Shown here: piece by piece, positions 1 through 8,611 of the stretch
Layout: each line of letters opens with the position of its first letter
How positions within the stretch are numbered: position 1 is the stretch's first letter
NCBI RefSeq assembly: GCF_000829195.1
Contig: NZ_AP013294.1
Coordinates: 3,297,001 to 3,361,000, forward strand
DNA: 64,000 bases
Direction of reading: 5' to 3'
Source of the DNA: Bacillus sp. OxB-1
GTDB lineage: Bacteria > Bacillota > Bacilli > Bacillales_A > Planococcaceae
Made by a program: the position numbers and the translations under genes
Notes under the pieces: model-generated
Told to the model about the DNA's origin: nothing
The model's input: the letters and a program-made list of their open reading frames with translations, nothing else
Databases searched by the model: none

Positions 1-135
1 GACGCCCCTTTCTACTAATTAAGATGCTTGTACCAAAGTATATACCCACCATGCTAAAGCGTAAAGACTTGATATTGGCACTAGTCGCTTTCCGACATCG
101 ATTCGAAGAGAGATCCTGCGGTTCAAAACAAGAGA

Positions 136-176
136 TAAAAACCGCCTTCCCAGATGAAAATCCGGAATGGCGGCTT
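136..176 (-). terminator. Rho-independent terminator after acyl-CoA synthetase gene
   Basis: Read on the minus strand, a GCCGCCATTCC / GGAAGGCGG stem is followed by a T-run, just after the stop codon of the acyl-CoA synthetase gene. Bases 1-135 hold nothing I can identify. Confidence 0.8.
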
Positions 177-183
177 TCTCCCC

Positions 184-1755
184 TTATTGCTGTTCCCTTT
201 TCCGTAATTCCACACGCATGATCTTACCTGAACTGGTTTTCGGAAGTTCAGAAACGAACTCGACTTTCCGTGGATATTTGTATGGCGCTGTCAATTGCTT
301 CACGTGTTCCTGAAGCTCCTCCACAATGCCTTCCGCCTTTTCCTGTTCCGGATCGCGAAGGACGATAAACGCTTTGACTACACTCCCCCGAACTTCATCA
401 GGACTGCCGACGACGGCACATTCACGGACGGCCGGATGTTTCGTAAGCGCATCCTCGACTTCGAAAGGCCCAATCGTGTAGCCGGAGCTGATGATGATAT
501 CATCGCCGCGCCCTTCAAACCAGAAGTATCCATCTTCGTCTTTTTTCGCTTGGTCCCCCGTGACGTAATATTCACCGCGGAACTGCATTTTCGTCCGTTC
601 CGGATCATTCAAATACTCTTTAAACAAAGCCGGAGTTGAAATATGGACGGCGATATCCCCGACTTCTCCAACCGCCGCCGGCTCCCCGTTTTCGTTGATG
701 ATCTCTACACGATTGCCAGGTGTCGGTTTCCCCATTGAACCGGGCCGTGCTTCCATGCCGATCATCGTTCCGACTAACAAGGTGTTCTCTGTTTGTCCAT
801 AGCCATCCCGTACTTGCAGGGAGAAGAGTTTATCGAATGTGTCGATGACTTCACGATTCAATGGCTCTCCCGCGGAAACCGCACTGCGAAGGGATGAAAG
901 GTCATAATTCGCCAAACTCTCTTCCTTGGCGATGAAACGATATTCCGTCGGTGTGCAGCAAATAACATTCACTTGGTATTTGCCGATCATTTCCAAGTAT
1001 TTGACTGCGTCAAACTTGGCATTATAGATAAAGCCTGTCGCCCCGCTTCCCAAGACGGATAAGAAAGGCGACCAGATCCATTTTTGCCAACCTGGAGCGG
1101 CAGTTGCCCAGACGACGTCCCCTTCCTGGATGCCTAGCCAATTCGGTCCGGCTGTCTTTAAATGCGCATATCCCCAGCCATGCGTATGGACAACCCCTTT
1201 CGGCTTGCCTGTCGTTCCAGACGTATAAGATAAAAAAGCCATATCTGAACTTTTGATTTCCGGTGCTTCAAAATCAGGAGATGCTGATTCCATCTGCTCC
1301 GTCAATGAAATTTGGCCTTCTCCGGCTTTGCCGATCAAAAATAATTTCACATCTCCCATGTTTTTAACATCATTGAACTGATCGGAAAATGCGTCAAACG
1401 CAACGATGGCTTTCGCATTACTATGTGCAAGCCGGTATTCGATATCCGACGCGCGTAGCATTTCGGAACTAGGAATGACTACTATACCCGCTTTCAATGC
1501 TCCGATGTACGTAACATAAGCCTCAATGACACGGGGCACCATGACTAGGACAACATCCCCTTTCCCTAGTCCATTCGAAGTGAAAACGTTTGCAGTCTTG
1601 TTCGCCAAGGCCATCAATTCATCGTATGTAACCTCTTTCTTTTCCCCCTGTGCATCCACATAGATGAGTGCCTTTCTGCCGTCCCCCGTCGCGTATTTTT
1701 CAAACTCGCTCGCCAGATTATATTGCTCCGGTGCTAGCAATTCTTCCCGCTTCAT
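184..1755 (-). CDS. ytcI: Acyl-CoA synthetase (medium-chain/acetyl type, YtcI-like)
   Basis: A 523-residue ANL-superfamily adenylate-forming enzyme that activates a short or medium carboxylic acid to its acyl-CoA through an acyl-AMP. The P-loop-like motif YTSGTTGKPKG lies near residue 180. The hinge region SSGYTIGPFEVEDAL and the C-terminal lysine motif PKTSSGKIMRVELR are both present, so the enzyme is complete. The gene precedes sspA and thiI as ytcI does in B. subtilis. A GTG codon lies one codon upstream (1758), but the GGGGGAG site is 5 nt from the ATG at 1755, so I prefer the ATG. The exact chain-length preference cannot be read from the sequence. It is a paralogue of acsA at 22607, sharing the same fold and motifs. 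Confidence 0.9.
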   Translation of the reverse strand: MKREELLAPEQYNLASEFEKYATGDGRKALIYVDAQGEKKEVTYDELMALANKTANVFTSNGLGKGDVVLVMVPRVIEAYVTYIGALKAGIVVIPSSEMLRASDIEYRLAHSNAKAIVAFDAFSDQFNDVKNMGDVKLFLIGKAGEGQISLTEQMESASPDFEAPEIKSSDMAFLSYTSGTTGKPKGVVHTHGWGYAHLKTAGPNWLGIQEGDVVWATAAPGWQKWIWSPFLSVLGSGATGFIYNAKFDAVKYLEMIGKYQVNVICCTPTEYRFIAKEESLANYDLSSLRSAVSAGEPLNREVIDTFDKLFSLQVRDGYGQTENTLLVGTMIGMEARPGSMGKPTPGNRVEIINENGEPAAVGEVGDIAVHISTPALFKEYLNDPERTKMQFRGEYYVTGDQAKKDEDGYFWFEGRGDDIIISSGYTIGPFEVEDALTKHPAVRECAVVGSPDEVRGSVVKAFIVLRDPEQEKAEGIVEELQEHVKQLTAPYKYPRKVEFVSELPKTSSGKIMRVELRKREQQ

Positions 1756-1892
1756 CACAACTCCCCCTTTTCATATCACCCTAATTATACAAAAATTCAC
1801 GCTACAATTCAAAATAATTTTTCATTTCGCAAGAAGTATTGTTTTTTAAAAATAAATTAGGGCAAACTGAATAGAATTATCTTTGTACAAAC

Positions 1893-1927
1893 GAAAAACC
1901 GCCCCGAAAATTTCGGGACGGCTTTTC
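1893..1927 (-). terminator. Terminator of the SASP gene
   Basis: Minus-strand hairpin AGCCGTCCCGAAA / TTTCGGGGCGG followed by TTTTTC, directly after the SASP stop codon. Confidence 0.85.
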
Positions 1928-1935
1928 TAACATGC

Positions 1936-2145
1936 TTATTGTTGGTAACCGCTCATTTGCTGTTGAGCCTGTCGAACTAATCGCTTTGTAATTTCTCCGC
2001 CTACGGATCCGTTGGCACGCGATGTTGAATCAGGTCCAAGGTTTACTCCGAATTCTGCTGCGATTTCGTTCTTCATTTGGTCAAGCGCTTGTTGTACGCC
2101 AGGTACAAGAAGTTGGTTCGAGTTTCCGCTGTTGTTGTTTGGCAT
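1936..2145 (-). CDS. sspA: Alpha/beta-type small acid-soluble spore protein
   Basis: A 69-residue alpha/beta-type SASP. These proteins coat spore DNA, hold it in an A-like form and protect it from UV and heat. The germination protease (GPR) recognition motif EIAAEFGV lies at residues 27-34, and the second conserved helix ([15 protein letters not shown]) is present. The AAGGAGGTGA ribosome site is strong. A sigma-G-like promoter precedes it. This gene is the clearest sign that the organism forms spores. The flanking order ytcI-sspA-thiI supports the sspA name, although members of this family are hard to tell apart by sequence. Confidence 0.95.
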   Translation of the reverse strand: MPNNNSGNSNQLLVPGVQQALDQMKNEIAAEFGVNLGPDSTSRANGSVGGEITKRLVRQAQQQMSGYQQ

Positions 2146-2168
2146 CGTCTGTCACCTCCTTGTGACAA

Positions 2169-2198
2169 TAGAATGGTCGACTTCGAAAAAATCATGCA
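2169..2198 (-). promoter_or_regulatory. Putative sigma-G promoter of sspA
   Basis: Minus strand: -35 TGCATG, 17-bp spacer, -10 CATTCTA. The sigma-G consensus is TGAATA and CATACTA, so the matches are 4/6 and 6/7. Placed about 25 bp ahead of the ATG. Forespore expression is established for this gene family; the promoter call is inference from the match. Confidence 0.55.
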
Positions 2199-2234
2199 GG
2201 AGGAGTCAGTGGAAATTTATGCTTTCACTTCCAA

Positions 2235-2460
2235 TCGAACAGCGAAGGGTTCGATTTGCCGTATTTCTGCGCCCTTTGCAGAAATTAAGGCATAAGTTTT
2301 CGAACAGCGAAGGGTTCGATTTGCCGTATTTCTGCGCTCTTTGCAGAAATTAAGGCATAAGTTTTCGACCAGCGAATCGACCAGCGAAGGGGTCGATTTG
2401 CCGTATTTCTGCGCCTTTGCAGAAATTAAGGCATAAGTTTTCGAACAGCGAAGGGTTCGA
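2235..2460. repeat. 65-bp tandem repeat, three full units plus a partial, two hairpins per unit
   Basis: Units start at 2235, 2300 and 2365, with a partial fourth at 2441. Each begins with a stem-loop (TCGAAC, loop AGCGAAGG, GTTCGA), followed by a second hairpin (TTTCTGC ... GCAGAAA inside TGCC ... GGCA). The third unit carries a 12-bp internal duplication (2365-2376 and 2377-2388), and its stem reads TCGACC ... GGTCGA, so both arms changed together. The array fills the space between sspA and the thiI stop codon. No gene is supported here. Confidence 0.9.
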
Positions 2461-2461
2461 T

Positions 2462-3664
2462 TTATAGTAAATCGTCAAATTCATCAGTTGCCGATCGAAG
2501 CGTTTCATAAGTGACCCGATTGCGTACCGCTTCTTGAATCATCGGCTCAAAATCGGTGAATCCTTCATAGTAGACGACTTTCTCCAATTTCGGTTTCGTT
2601 TTCGGATTCGATGGTGAAAATATCGTACAGCAGTCCTCATAAGGCCTGATGGAAATTTCGTATGTTCCGATCTCTTCCGCAATCTTGATGATATCGAGCT
2701 TATCAGTCGAAATGAGCGGCCGTAAAATCGGAGTGGATGTCACTTCATTGATGGCGGTCAAGCTTTCCAACGTCTGGCTAGCCACTTGTCCGAGGCTCTC
2801 GCCAGTCACGATAGCGAGCGCATTTTCTTCCGCCCGGACAAGATCCGCAATGCGCAGCATGAGCCGGCGAGTCGTCGTCATGGATACATTGTTTGGAACT
2901 TGAGCCGCTATCGTTTGTTGGATTTCGGTGAACGGTATGACATGTACCCGGACAGCGGCCCCGAAGGAGCTGAGCCGTTCCGCCAAATCCAACACTTTTT
3001 CCTGTGCCTGATCGCTCGTGAATGGCGGGCTGGCAAAATGGATGGCATCGAGTGACACGCCCCGCTTCATCATCAGATAGCCGGCAACCGGGCTGTCAAT
3101 ACCTCCGGATAACATGAGAAGGGAATGACCGTTTGAACCAACCGGCATCCCGCCTGCACCTTTATACACTTTGGATGTCAAAAATGCGCCTTCTTCCCGG
3201 ATTTCCACATGTAAAAGGATTTCCGGTTTTTTCATTTTAACGATAAGGCCGGGAAAACGTGTCAAAACATGAGCTCCGATTGCCTGTTGCAACTCCCCGG
3301 TCACAAGCGGAAAGCTTTTATCCGTCCGTTTGATTTCCACCTTGAATGTTTTTCCCTCGGTTTCGTCATCCCCGATGATTTGAACCGCTTTTTCTTTAAT
3401 TGCTTCCAAATCAGCTTCGCATTTTGCAATCGGGCTGAAGGAATGGATACCGAAAATGGATGGCAGTTTTTCCATTGCCTGCTTCAATTCGGTCTCATTA
3501 TCTGATGTCAGGAACATCCGGTCGCGCTCCGCCTTAATTTTGACAGTGGTGAGCTCTCTGAATGCTTGTTTCATATTCCGGCGCAGTCGATCTACAAATT
3601 TTTTCCGGTTCCGTCCTTTTAACGAAATTTCCCCGTAACGGATCAATACTTCGGTCCAATGCAT
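2462..3664 (-). CDS. thiI: tRNA 4-thiouridine synthase ThiI
   Basis: A 400-residue enzyme that adenylates U8 of tRNA and inserts sulfur to give s4U; in some bacteria it also helps build the thiazole of thiamin. The N-terminal ferredoxin-like and THUMP regions cover about residues 1-165. The PP-loop ATP-pyrophosphatase motif SGGIDSP starts at residue 186. The rhodanese domain of the E. coli protein is absent, as in Bacillus ThiI, so persulfide must come straight from the partner desulfurase. Its ATG overlaps the stop of that desulfurase gene by one base (TAATG), meaning the two are translationally coupled. The first hairpin of the 65-bp repeat lies one base after the stop codon. Confidence 0.95.
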   Translation of the reverse strand: MHWTEVLIRYGEISLKGRNRKKFVDRLRRNMKQAFRELTTVKIKAERDRMFLTSDNETELKQAMEKLPSIFGIHSFSPIAKCEADLEAIKEKAVQIIGDDETEGKTFKVEIKRTDKSFPLVTGELQQAIGAHVLTRFPGLIVKMKKPEILLHVEIREEGAFLTSKVYKGAGGMPVGSNGHSLLMLSGGIDSPVAGYLMMKRGVSLDAIHFASPPFTSDQAQEKVLDLAERLSSFGAAVRVHVIPFTEIQQTIAAQVPNNVSMTTTRRLMLRIADLVRAEENALAIVTGESLGQVASQTLESLTAINEVTSTPILRPLISTDKLDIIKIAEEIGTYEISIRPYEDCCTIFSPSNPKTKPKLEKVVYYEGFTDFEPMIQEAVRNRVTYETLRSATDEFDDLL

Positions 3665-4797
3665 TACTCTTGTCCCCTTTTTAATAGCTCTATAAAACGA
3701 ACTAGCGTTTGCTCAAGATGAGTGATTTCTTCTTCTTTGTTATTTTTGCCAAAGCTTATCCGGATTACACCGGACTTCCATTTTTCCGGCAATTGGATTG
3801 CTTCGATGACATGGCTCGCTTGCTTGCTTTTCGACGAACATGCACTGGAGGTGGAGACGATGACGCCATTTTCCTGGAAGAAATTTACGGCAACTTCCCC
3901 TTTAATGGAATGGAATGAAAGGGAGATAATATGCGGTGCGCCCTGTTCGGGAGCCAGCACCATCACATTTTCAAATTGGCTGCAAAAGGCTATAAGCCGA
4001 TTTCTCCAATCCCTGAATCTTTCCTCACCATCTCCGGTTTCCGTCAGCCGAATCGCCTTCGCGAGTGCCACTGCATTCGGTACGGAGACCGTGCCGCTCC
4101 GCAATCCGCCCTCTTGCCCTCCACCGAGTAAGATCGGTTGTGGTCTCAGCCCTTTTTTCATTGCCAGCAAGCCAGTTCCTTTCAAACCATGTATTTTATG
4201 GCCGGAAATTGTAATGATATCCGGACTGTCTCCTTGCAACGAAACCGGAAGCTTGCCGAAACTTTGGACGGTGTCGGAATGGAAGACGGCACGGGAATCC
4301 GAATGGATGATTTTCGCGCACTTCTCAATCGGCTGCACCGATCCGATTTCATTGTTCACGTGCATGATGCTGACGAGTATTGTATCTTTTCGCAGTTTCG
4401 CCTTCAGCTCGCCTATGGAGATGACACCTTCCCGATTGACTGATAAGTAATCGACGTCGAATCCTTGCTCTTCCAAATAGGCGAACGCCTGCAAAATGGA
4501 TGGGTGCTCCACCACCGTCGTGATCAAGTGATTTCCCCGATGGCGAAGTGCATGGGCAAAGCCGATGACGGCCAAATTATTTGCTTCCGTACCGCCTGAC
4601 GTAAAAATCAGTTCCCCTTCAGGATGTCCAAGGATTGATAAAATCTGTCGGCGGGAACGCTCGAGCAGTTTTTCAGCCTCTTTTCCTACTGAATGAAGAG
4701 AGGCGGGGTTCGCAAAAAAGCGTCGATTCGCTTCGACGAACGAGTCGAGAATTTGCTCATCCGGTTGTGTTGTAGCGCTATTATCAAAATAAATCAT
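3664..4797 (-). CDS. nifZ: Cysteine desulfurase (NifS/IscS family, ThiI partner)
   Basis: A 377-residue class V PLP enzyme that turns cysteine into alanine plus an enzyme-bound persulfide. The PLP lysine is K201 in SGHKIHGLKGTG, and the persulfide-forming cysteine is C320 in the STSSACSSK loop. It is complete. It lies directly upstream of thiI with a one-base overlap, the same pairing as B. subtilis nifZ-thiI, so its likely job is sulfur supply for s4U in tRNA rather than bulk Fe-S assembly. That role is inferred from context. Confidence 0.92.
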   Translation of the reverse strand: MIYFDNSATTQPDEQILDSFVEANRRFFANPASLHSVGKEAEKLLERSRRQILSILGHPEGELIFTSGGTEANNLAVIGFAHALRHRGNHLITTVVEHPSILQAFAYLEEQGFDVDYLSVNREGVISIGELKAKLRKDTILVSIMHVNNEIGSVQPIEKCAKIIHSDSRAVFHSDTVQSFGKLPVSLQGDSPDIITISGHKIHGLKGTGLLAMKKGLRPQPILLGGGQEGGLRSGTVSVPNAVALAKAIRLTETGDGEERFRDWRNRLIAFCSQFENVMVLAPEQGAPHIISLSFHSIKGEVAVNFFQENGVIVSTSSACSSKSKQASHVIEAIQLPEKWKSGVIRISFGKNNKEEEITHLEQTLVRFIELLKRGQE

Positions 4798-4822
4798 TCA
4801 AATCTTCCTTTACTACGCATGA

Positions 4823-4856
4823 TACAGCCACCGGCGCGAGTGCACCGGTGGCTGTA
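4823..4856 (-). terminator. 12-bp GC-rich stem-loop between ezrA and the desulfurase gene
   Basis: A perfect inverted repeat (TACAGCCACCGG and its complement, 10-nt loop) stands between ezrA and nifZ. It has no T-run on either strand, so it may act as a weak terminator, an RNA-processing or stability element for the ezrA transcript, or both. Confidence 0.5.
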
Positions 4857-4893
4857 TGAGCTCATTACTTTATGGGTGATGTAATACGGATTC

Positions 4894-6585
4894 TTATACT
4901 TGCTCTTTCACAAGTTCTTCAATTTTCTTCATGGCGCCCGGTTCCACATCTTCCACCGCAGTGGCTGCTTCTTCCAACGCTTTGTTGTAACGGAATTGCC
5001 TGAATGACTCTTCCGCATCAAGAAGGCGATGATGAGTTTCAGGATGAGTAGCCCGGTATCGGTTGCCGTACTGGATGATCCATTCAATCAACATGACATT
5101 TTCCAGCAGTTCTTCGACCCTTTCCGTAACATCCGCCACAGCCTTTTCGGCATCCCCCAAATATGTATGGACCAAACTCATATTGAGAGGGGTTTCCTGC
5201 AAGCTTTGCGAAACGACATACAAATGTTCATCCGCTTCTTCCAGTCTCGCTTCCATCTCATCCGGAATACCCGGTATGTTCCCTTTTTGCAGCTTGCGCT
5301 CGGTATTCTGCAATCTGCGATTCAATTCTTCCAGTTGCGTCCGGACATTCAACTCATCAATGCGCAGGTTTTTCAGCCGGTTTGCAAATACTTCCTGTTC
5401 CTCGGAAATTTGCTCCAGTTCATTCGTGATGTCCTGCATTTCCTGTTGGAGACTGGAGTAAGCCGAGCCGCCTCCTTCCACCCGTTCATACAGGAGTCCA
5501 AAACGATTTTCGAGTTGCTCGAGTTTTTTAAGGCTCGTCTGTGGGATATGCGCCTCTTTTTCATCCAGACGATAGCTTTGTTGCACGTAGGCCGCTTCGT
5601 TTGATGTGTCCTTCGTCAATGTCGTGACGCTGCTCAGCAATTCAGCCAACGCATCGAAATTCACATCGACGTAGCGCTTTGCGTTCACTTCATTTTCAAG
5701 CGCATCGTAGAAGGATTCGATACGATCATTGATATCATGGGCCTGCTCCTGAACAGCCTCGATTTCGAGATCGGCCATTTTCTTCAGCAGCCCTTCAATT
5801 TCCTGCTCGATCTGATCCAACTGCTTATTCAGTTCTAGATGTTGTAAATAATAGCCTTGCTCTTCCATTTCCCTTGATCCGTTCCGCAATTCCCGGATGG
5901 AAGAGGGTATTTTATTTTGCAAATCGGACAGCAAGGCCGGGGTATCATGAATCAGGCCAAAAAGACGGTTCCCTTTCTCTGTCAATGAAATGACAATCTC
6001 CCTCGCCTGCAAGTAATTTCCATGCGCCGTCAATTCATCGTATTCCGAAAATTTCGGGTTGAAGGACTCCAACTCCTTTTCCAGCGGATTCGCGGTCATG
6101 CCGAACGAATGCTGATGGGCAAGGACCGTTTTCCGGGCAGCCCGGTGCTGCTCCTTCAATTGCTCGATTTCAATGCGGTTCTTCTCTTCGCTGCCGACCA
6201 ATTCGTTAAGCTCGTGCAGGATTTCATTCATTTTCTTATCGCAATAGCGGATTTTATCCTGGATTACCTTTTCTGTCTCGGTTGCTTTACGGAAACGGAA
6301 GCGGTCGACCATGTCCTCCACGTCGAATAACAGAGAATCGATCTTCGGCATATGGACATCCATCACGTCGGTCCATTCATTTCGCCAGCGCTCGAATTTC
6401 TCTTCCGTTTCCCCCGTCATATTCAGCTGCTTGACCTTGGTCATTTCTTCAAGGATCGGTTTGTGTTGGATCTGCAACTTTTCATTTTCAAGTTTTTCAA
6501 TTTCAGATATATGTTTACGCCTAAATAGAAAGGCGATGACTGTCATAATAATGAGAACTATAATTGGAATGATGACGTATCTCAT
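4894..6585 (-). CDS. ezrA: Septation ring formation regulator EzrA
   Basis: A 563-residue membrane-anchored coiled-coil protein that restrains FtsZ assembly away from mid-cell and links the Z-ring to cell-wall synthesis. It has one N-terminal membrane segment (MRYVIIPIIVLIIMTVIAFL) followed by basic residues, then spectrin-like coiled coils to the end; the length is usual for the family. The start is set at the ATG at 6585, which sits behind a GGGGG ribosome site. An in-frame ATG 8 codons earlier lacks one. It is transcribed away from ytsP. Confidence 0.95.
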   Translation of the reverse strand: MRYVIIPIIVLIIMTVIAFLFRRKHISEIEKLENEKLQIQHKPILEEMTKVKQLNMTGETEEKFERWRNEWTDVMDVHMPKIDSLLFDVEDMVDRFRFRKATETEKVIQDKIRYCDKKMNEILHELNELVGSEEKNRIEIEQLKEQHRAARKTVLAHQHSFGMTANPLEKELESFNPKFSEYDELTAHGNYLQAREIVISLTEKGNRLFGLIHDTPALLSDLQNKIPSSIRELRNGSREMEEQGYYLQHLELNKQLDQIEQEIEGLLKKMADLEIEAVQEQAHDINDRIESFYDALENEVNAKRYVDVNFDALAELLSSVTTLTKDTSNEAAYVQQSYRLDEKEAHIPQTSLKKLEQLENRFGLLYERVEGGGSAYSSLQQEMQDITNELEQISEEQEVFANRLKNLRIDELNVRTQLEELNRRLQNTERKLQKGNIPGIPDEMEARLEEADEHLYVVSQSLQETPLNMSLVHTYLGDAEKAVADVTERVEELLENVMLIEWIIQYGNRYRATHPETHHRLLDAEESFRQFRYNKALEEAATAVEDVEPGAMKKIEELVKEQV

Positions 6586-6695
6586 CGTGGTCCCCCTATC
6601 CCGTGTCACTGTAACATGATATTATCCTATATCGTACCATGTTTAAAGACTTTTGGTTGCGAAAATGAATGTTTCGTATCGAAAAATCTTTTTTT

Positions 6696-6724
6696 TCGTC
6701 ATTTTTTCGCATTCTACGTATAAT
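6696..6724 (+). promoter_or_regulatory. Sigma-A-like promoter of msrC/ytsP
   Basis: TCGTCA, 17-bp spacer, TATAAT. Transcription would begin about 30 bp before the ATG at 6762. Confidence 0.6.
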
Positions 6725-6761
6725 CGAATTGAATCATTTTTTTGACTGGGAGGTCATTTCC

Positions 6762-7247
6762 ATGTTTGTCCCTAACAGCTATTCCACCGATTTGAACGTC
6801 GGATATGAACAACTTGCGAAGCAATTGGATGCCCTGTTGACCGGTGAAAGCGATCGGTATGCGAATTTAAGCAATGCCTCCGCTTTGCTCAACCAATTTC
6901 TCGACCGGATCAACTGGGTCGGCTTCTATTTGTGGAATGGAGATGAGCTTGTGCTCGGTCCATTTCAAGGGCTCCCCGCTTGCGTGCGGATCCCGTTCGG
7001 AAAAGGGGTTTGCGGGACAGCGGCGATGCAGGAGGAAACGATTCTCGTTCCGGACGTCCATGCGTTCCCCGGCCATATCGCTTGCGATGCGGCGTCCCGT
7101 TCCGAAATCGTCGTTCCTTTGTTGAAAGAAGGAGAGCTATTGGGAGTGCTGGACGTCGATAGTCCGGAAGTGGACCGTTTTACGGAAGAGGACCGGAAGG
7201 GATTGGAACAATTCGTCCGGACGCTTGTTGGCCACCTGCAAGTATAG
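6762..7247 (+). CDS. msrC: Free methionine-(R)-sulfoxide reductase, GAF fold (YtsP-like)
   Basis: A 161-residue GAF-domain protein of the fRMsr family, which reduces free methionine-R-sulfoxide in the cytoplasm with thioredoxin as electron donor. The three family cysteines are present at C74, C84 and C108, with the 10- and 24-residue spacing of E. coli YebR, in the contexts ACVRIPFGKGVCG and GHIACD. This makes catalysis likely rather than simple ligand sensing. The start is the ATG at 6762 behind GGGAGGT. A longer frame from 6669 covers the promoter and is not used. It equals ytsP of B. subtilis in position. Confidence 0.88.
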   Translation: MFVPNSYSTDLNVGYEQLAKQLDALLTGESDRYANLSNASALLNQFLDRINWVGFYLWNGDELVLGPFQGLPACVRIPFGKGVCGTAAMQEETILVPDVHAFPGHIACDAASRSEIVVPLLKEGELLGVLDVDSPEVDRFTEEDRKGLEQFVRTLVGHLQV

Positions 7248-7254
7248 TGTGCGA

Positions 7255-7304
7255 GAAAAAACTGCCTCGGCATGCCTGTCATCGGCTGCCGAGGCGGTTT
7301 TTTC
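7255..7304. terminator. Bidirectional terminator between msrC and megL
   Basis: The CCTCGGCA / TGCCGAGG stem has an A-run on the left and a T-run on the right, so it serves both converging genes. Confidence 0.85.
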
Positions 7305-7306
7305 AC

Positions 7307-8497
7307 TCAGTCCAACGCCATGAATGCGGTTTTCATGTCCCGGATCAGATCATCCGGATGCTCTAGCCCGACGGAGAGCCGGAGCAGCGAATCGGTGATC
7401 CCCATTTCAAGCCGGTCTTCAGCCGGTACACCGGAATGCGTCATCGTGGCGGGATGCTGGATCAGCGTTTCGGCATCTCCTAAACTGACCGCAATCTTGA
7501 TAAGTTGCAGATGATCCATGAAGCGCTGGGCGGCCTTCATGCCTCCTTTCACCGTAAATGAAATTAGACCACCCCCTGCCCGCATTTGCCGCTTGGCGAT
7601 GTCGAATTGTGGATTGTCTTTGTCGAAAGGATAGTAAATCTCTTCGACATGTTTTTCATTTTTCAAATAGGCGATCAGTTTCTCCGCATTGTTCGAATGG
7701 CGTTCCATCCGGATCGGCAGCGTCTTCAATCCACGGATCAACAGCCAAGCGTCAAATGGGGACATGATGCCGCCGTAGTCCTTTTGGATCGTGCCACGAA
7801 TTCTGGCAATCTCTTCTTTCTCTTTTCCAACAAGCAGTCCTCCCACGACGTCTCCATGGCCGTTTATATATTTCGTGGCACTGTGAAGTACGAAGTCAGC
7901 ACCTGATGATAGGGGGTTTTGCAAGTAGGGTGAAGTGAACGTATTGTCGACGATGATTCGCAAGCCGTGTTTTTTGCCGACATTGACGACCGCTTCCAAA
8001 TTGACCAACTCCATCGTCGGATTGATGGGGGTTTCCAAATAGATGCAAACTGTTTCCGGGCGAATGAATTTTTCAATTTCCTCTTCATTGTCCATCCGGA
8101 TCAAATCATGCGTAATTTTGTATTTATCTTCCATGATTTTCAATAGGCCAAACGTGCATCCGTAAATCCCCCGGGAGCAAAGCACATGATCCCCTGCCTT
8201 GGTGACATGGGTGAGTATGGTGCTCACGGCAGCCATGCCCGATCCGAATGCCAAGGCGGCTGCGCCGTCCTCGATTGCCGCCATCCGTTCTTCGAGCACA
8301 CGGACTGTCGGATTACCTAAACGGGAATAAATATACCCCTCCTCATTGCCCGAGAAACGGCTTGCCCCCTGCGCCGCATTTTCAAAAGAATAGGTGGAAG
8401 TCTGGTAGAGTGGAACGGCAAGGCTGCCGTAATGCTCCTGATCCTCATATCCTTCATGGATGACGACAGTGTCTTTGTGAAGCGGGTGATCTTTCAT
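7307..8497 (-). CDS. megL: Methionine gamma-lyase (Cys/Met metabolism PLP enzyme)
   Basis: A 396-residue enzyme of the Cys/Met metabolism PLP family. It likely splits methionine to methanethiol, 2-oxobutyrate and ammonia. The PLP lysine is K209 in HSATKYINGHGDVVGG. Cysteine C114 in IYGCTFGLL matches the active-site cysteine typical of methionine gamma-lyases and missing from most cystathionine enzymes, which is why I choose this call. Cystathionine gamma-lyase or gamma-synthase remains possible. It stands beside the methionine-sulfoxide reductase gene, tail to tail. Confidence 0.82.
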   Translation of the reverse strand: MKDHPLHKDTVVIHEGYEDQEHYGSLAVPLYQTSTYSFENAAQGASRFSGNEEGYIYSRLGNPTVRVLEERMAAIEDGAAALAFGSGMAAVSTILTHVTKAGDHVLCSRGIYGCTFGLLKIMEDKYKITHDLIRMDNEEEIEKFIRPETVCIYLETPINPTMELVNLEAVVNVGKKHGLRIIVDNTFTSPYLQNPLSSGADFVLHSATKYINGHGDVVGGLLVGKEKEEIARIRGTIQKDYGGIMSPFDAWLLIRGLKTLPIRMERHSNNAEKLIAYLKNEKHVEEIYYPFDKDNPQFDIAKRQMRAGGGLISFTVKGGMKAAQRFMDHLQLIKIAVSLGDAETLIQHPATMTHSGVPAEDRLEMGITDSLLRLSVGLEHPDDLIRDMKTAFMALD

Positions 8498-8571
8498 TTC
8501 AATTCATCCTTTCTTATGCTGTGTTGGATGCGCTTACAAGTAGTTTACTCTATTTTATGCACGAAGGAAAA

Positions 8572-8611
8572 GAGGCGGCTTCCACATTATGATTTCGTGG
8601 AGGCCGCCTGA
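8572..8611 (-). terminator. Terminator overlapping the dgcP stop codon
   Basis: The minus-strand stem GGCGGCCTCCAC / GTGGAAGCCGCC is followed by TCTTTTC. The TAA of the upstream gene falls in its loop. Confidence 0.75.
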
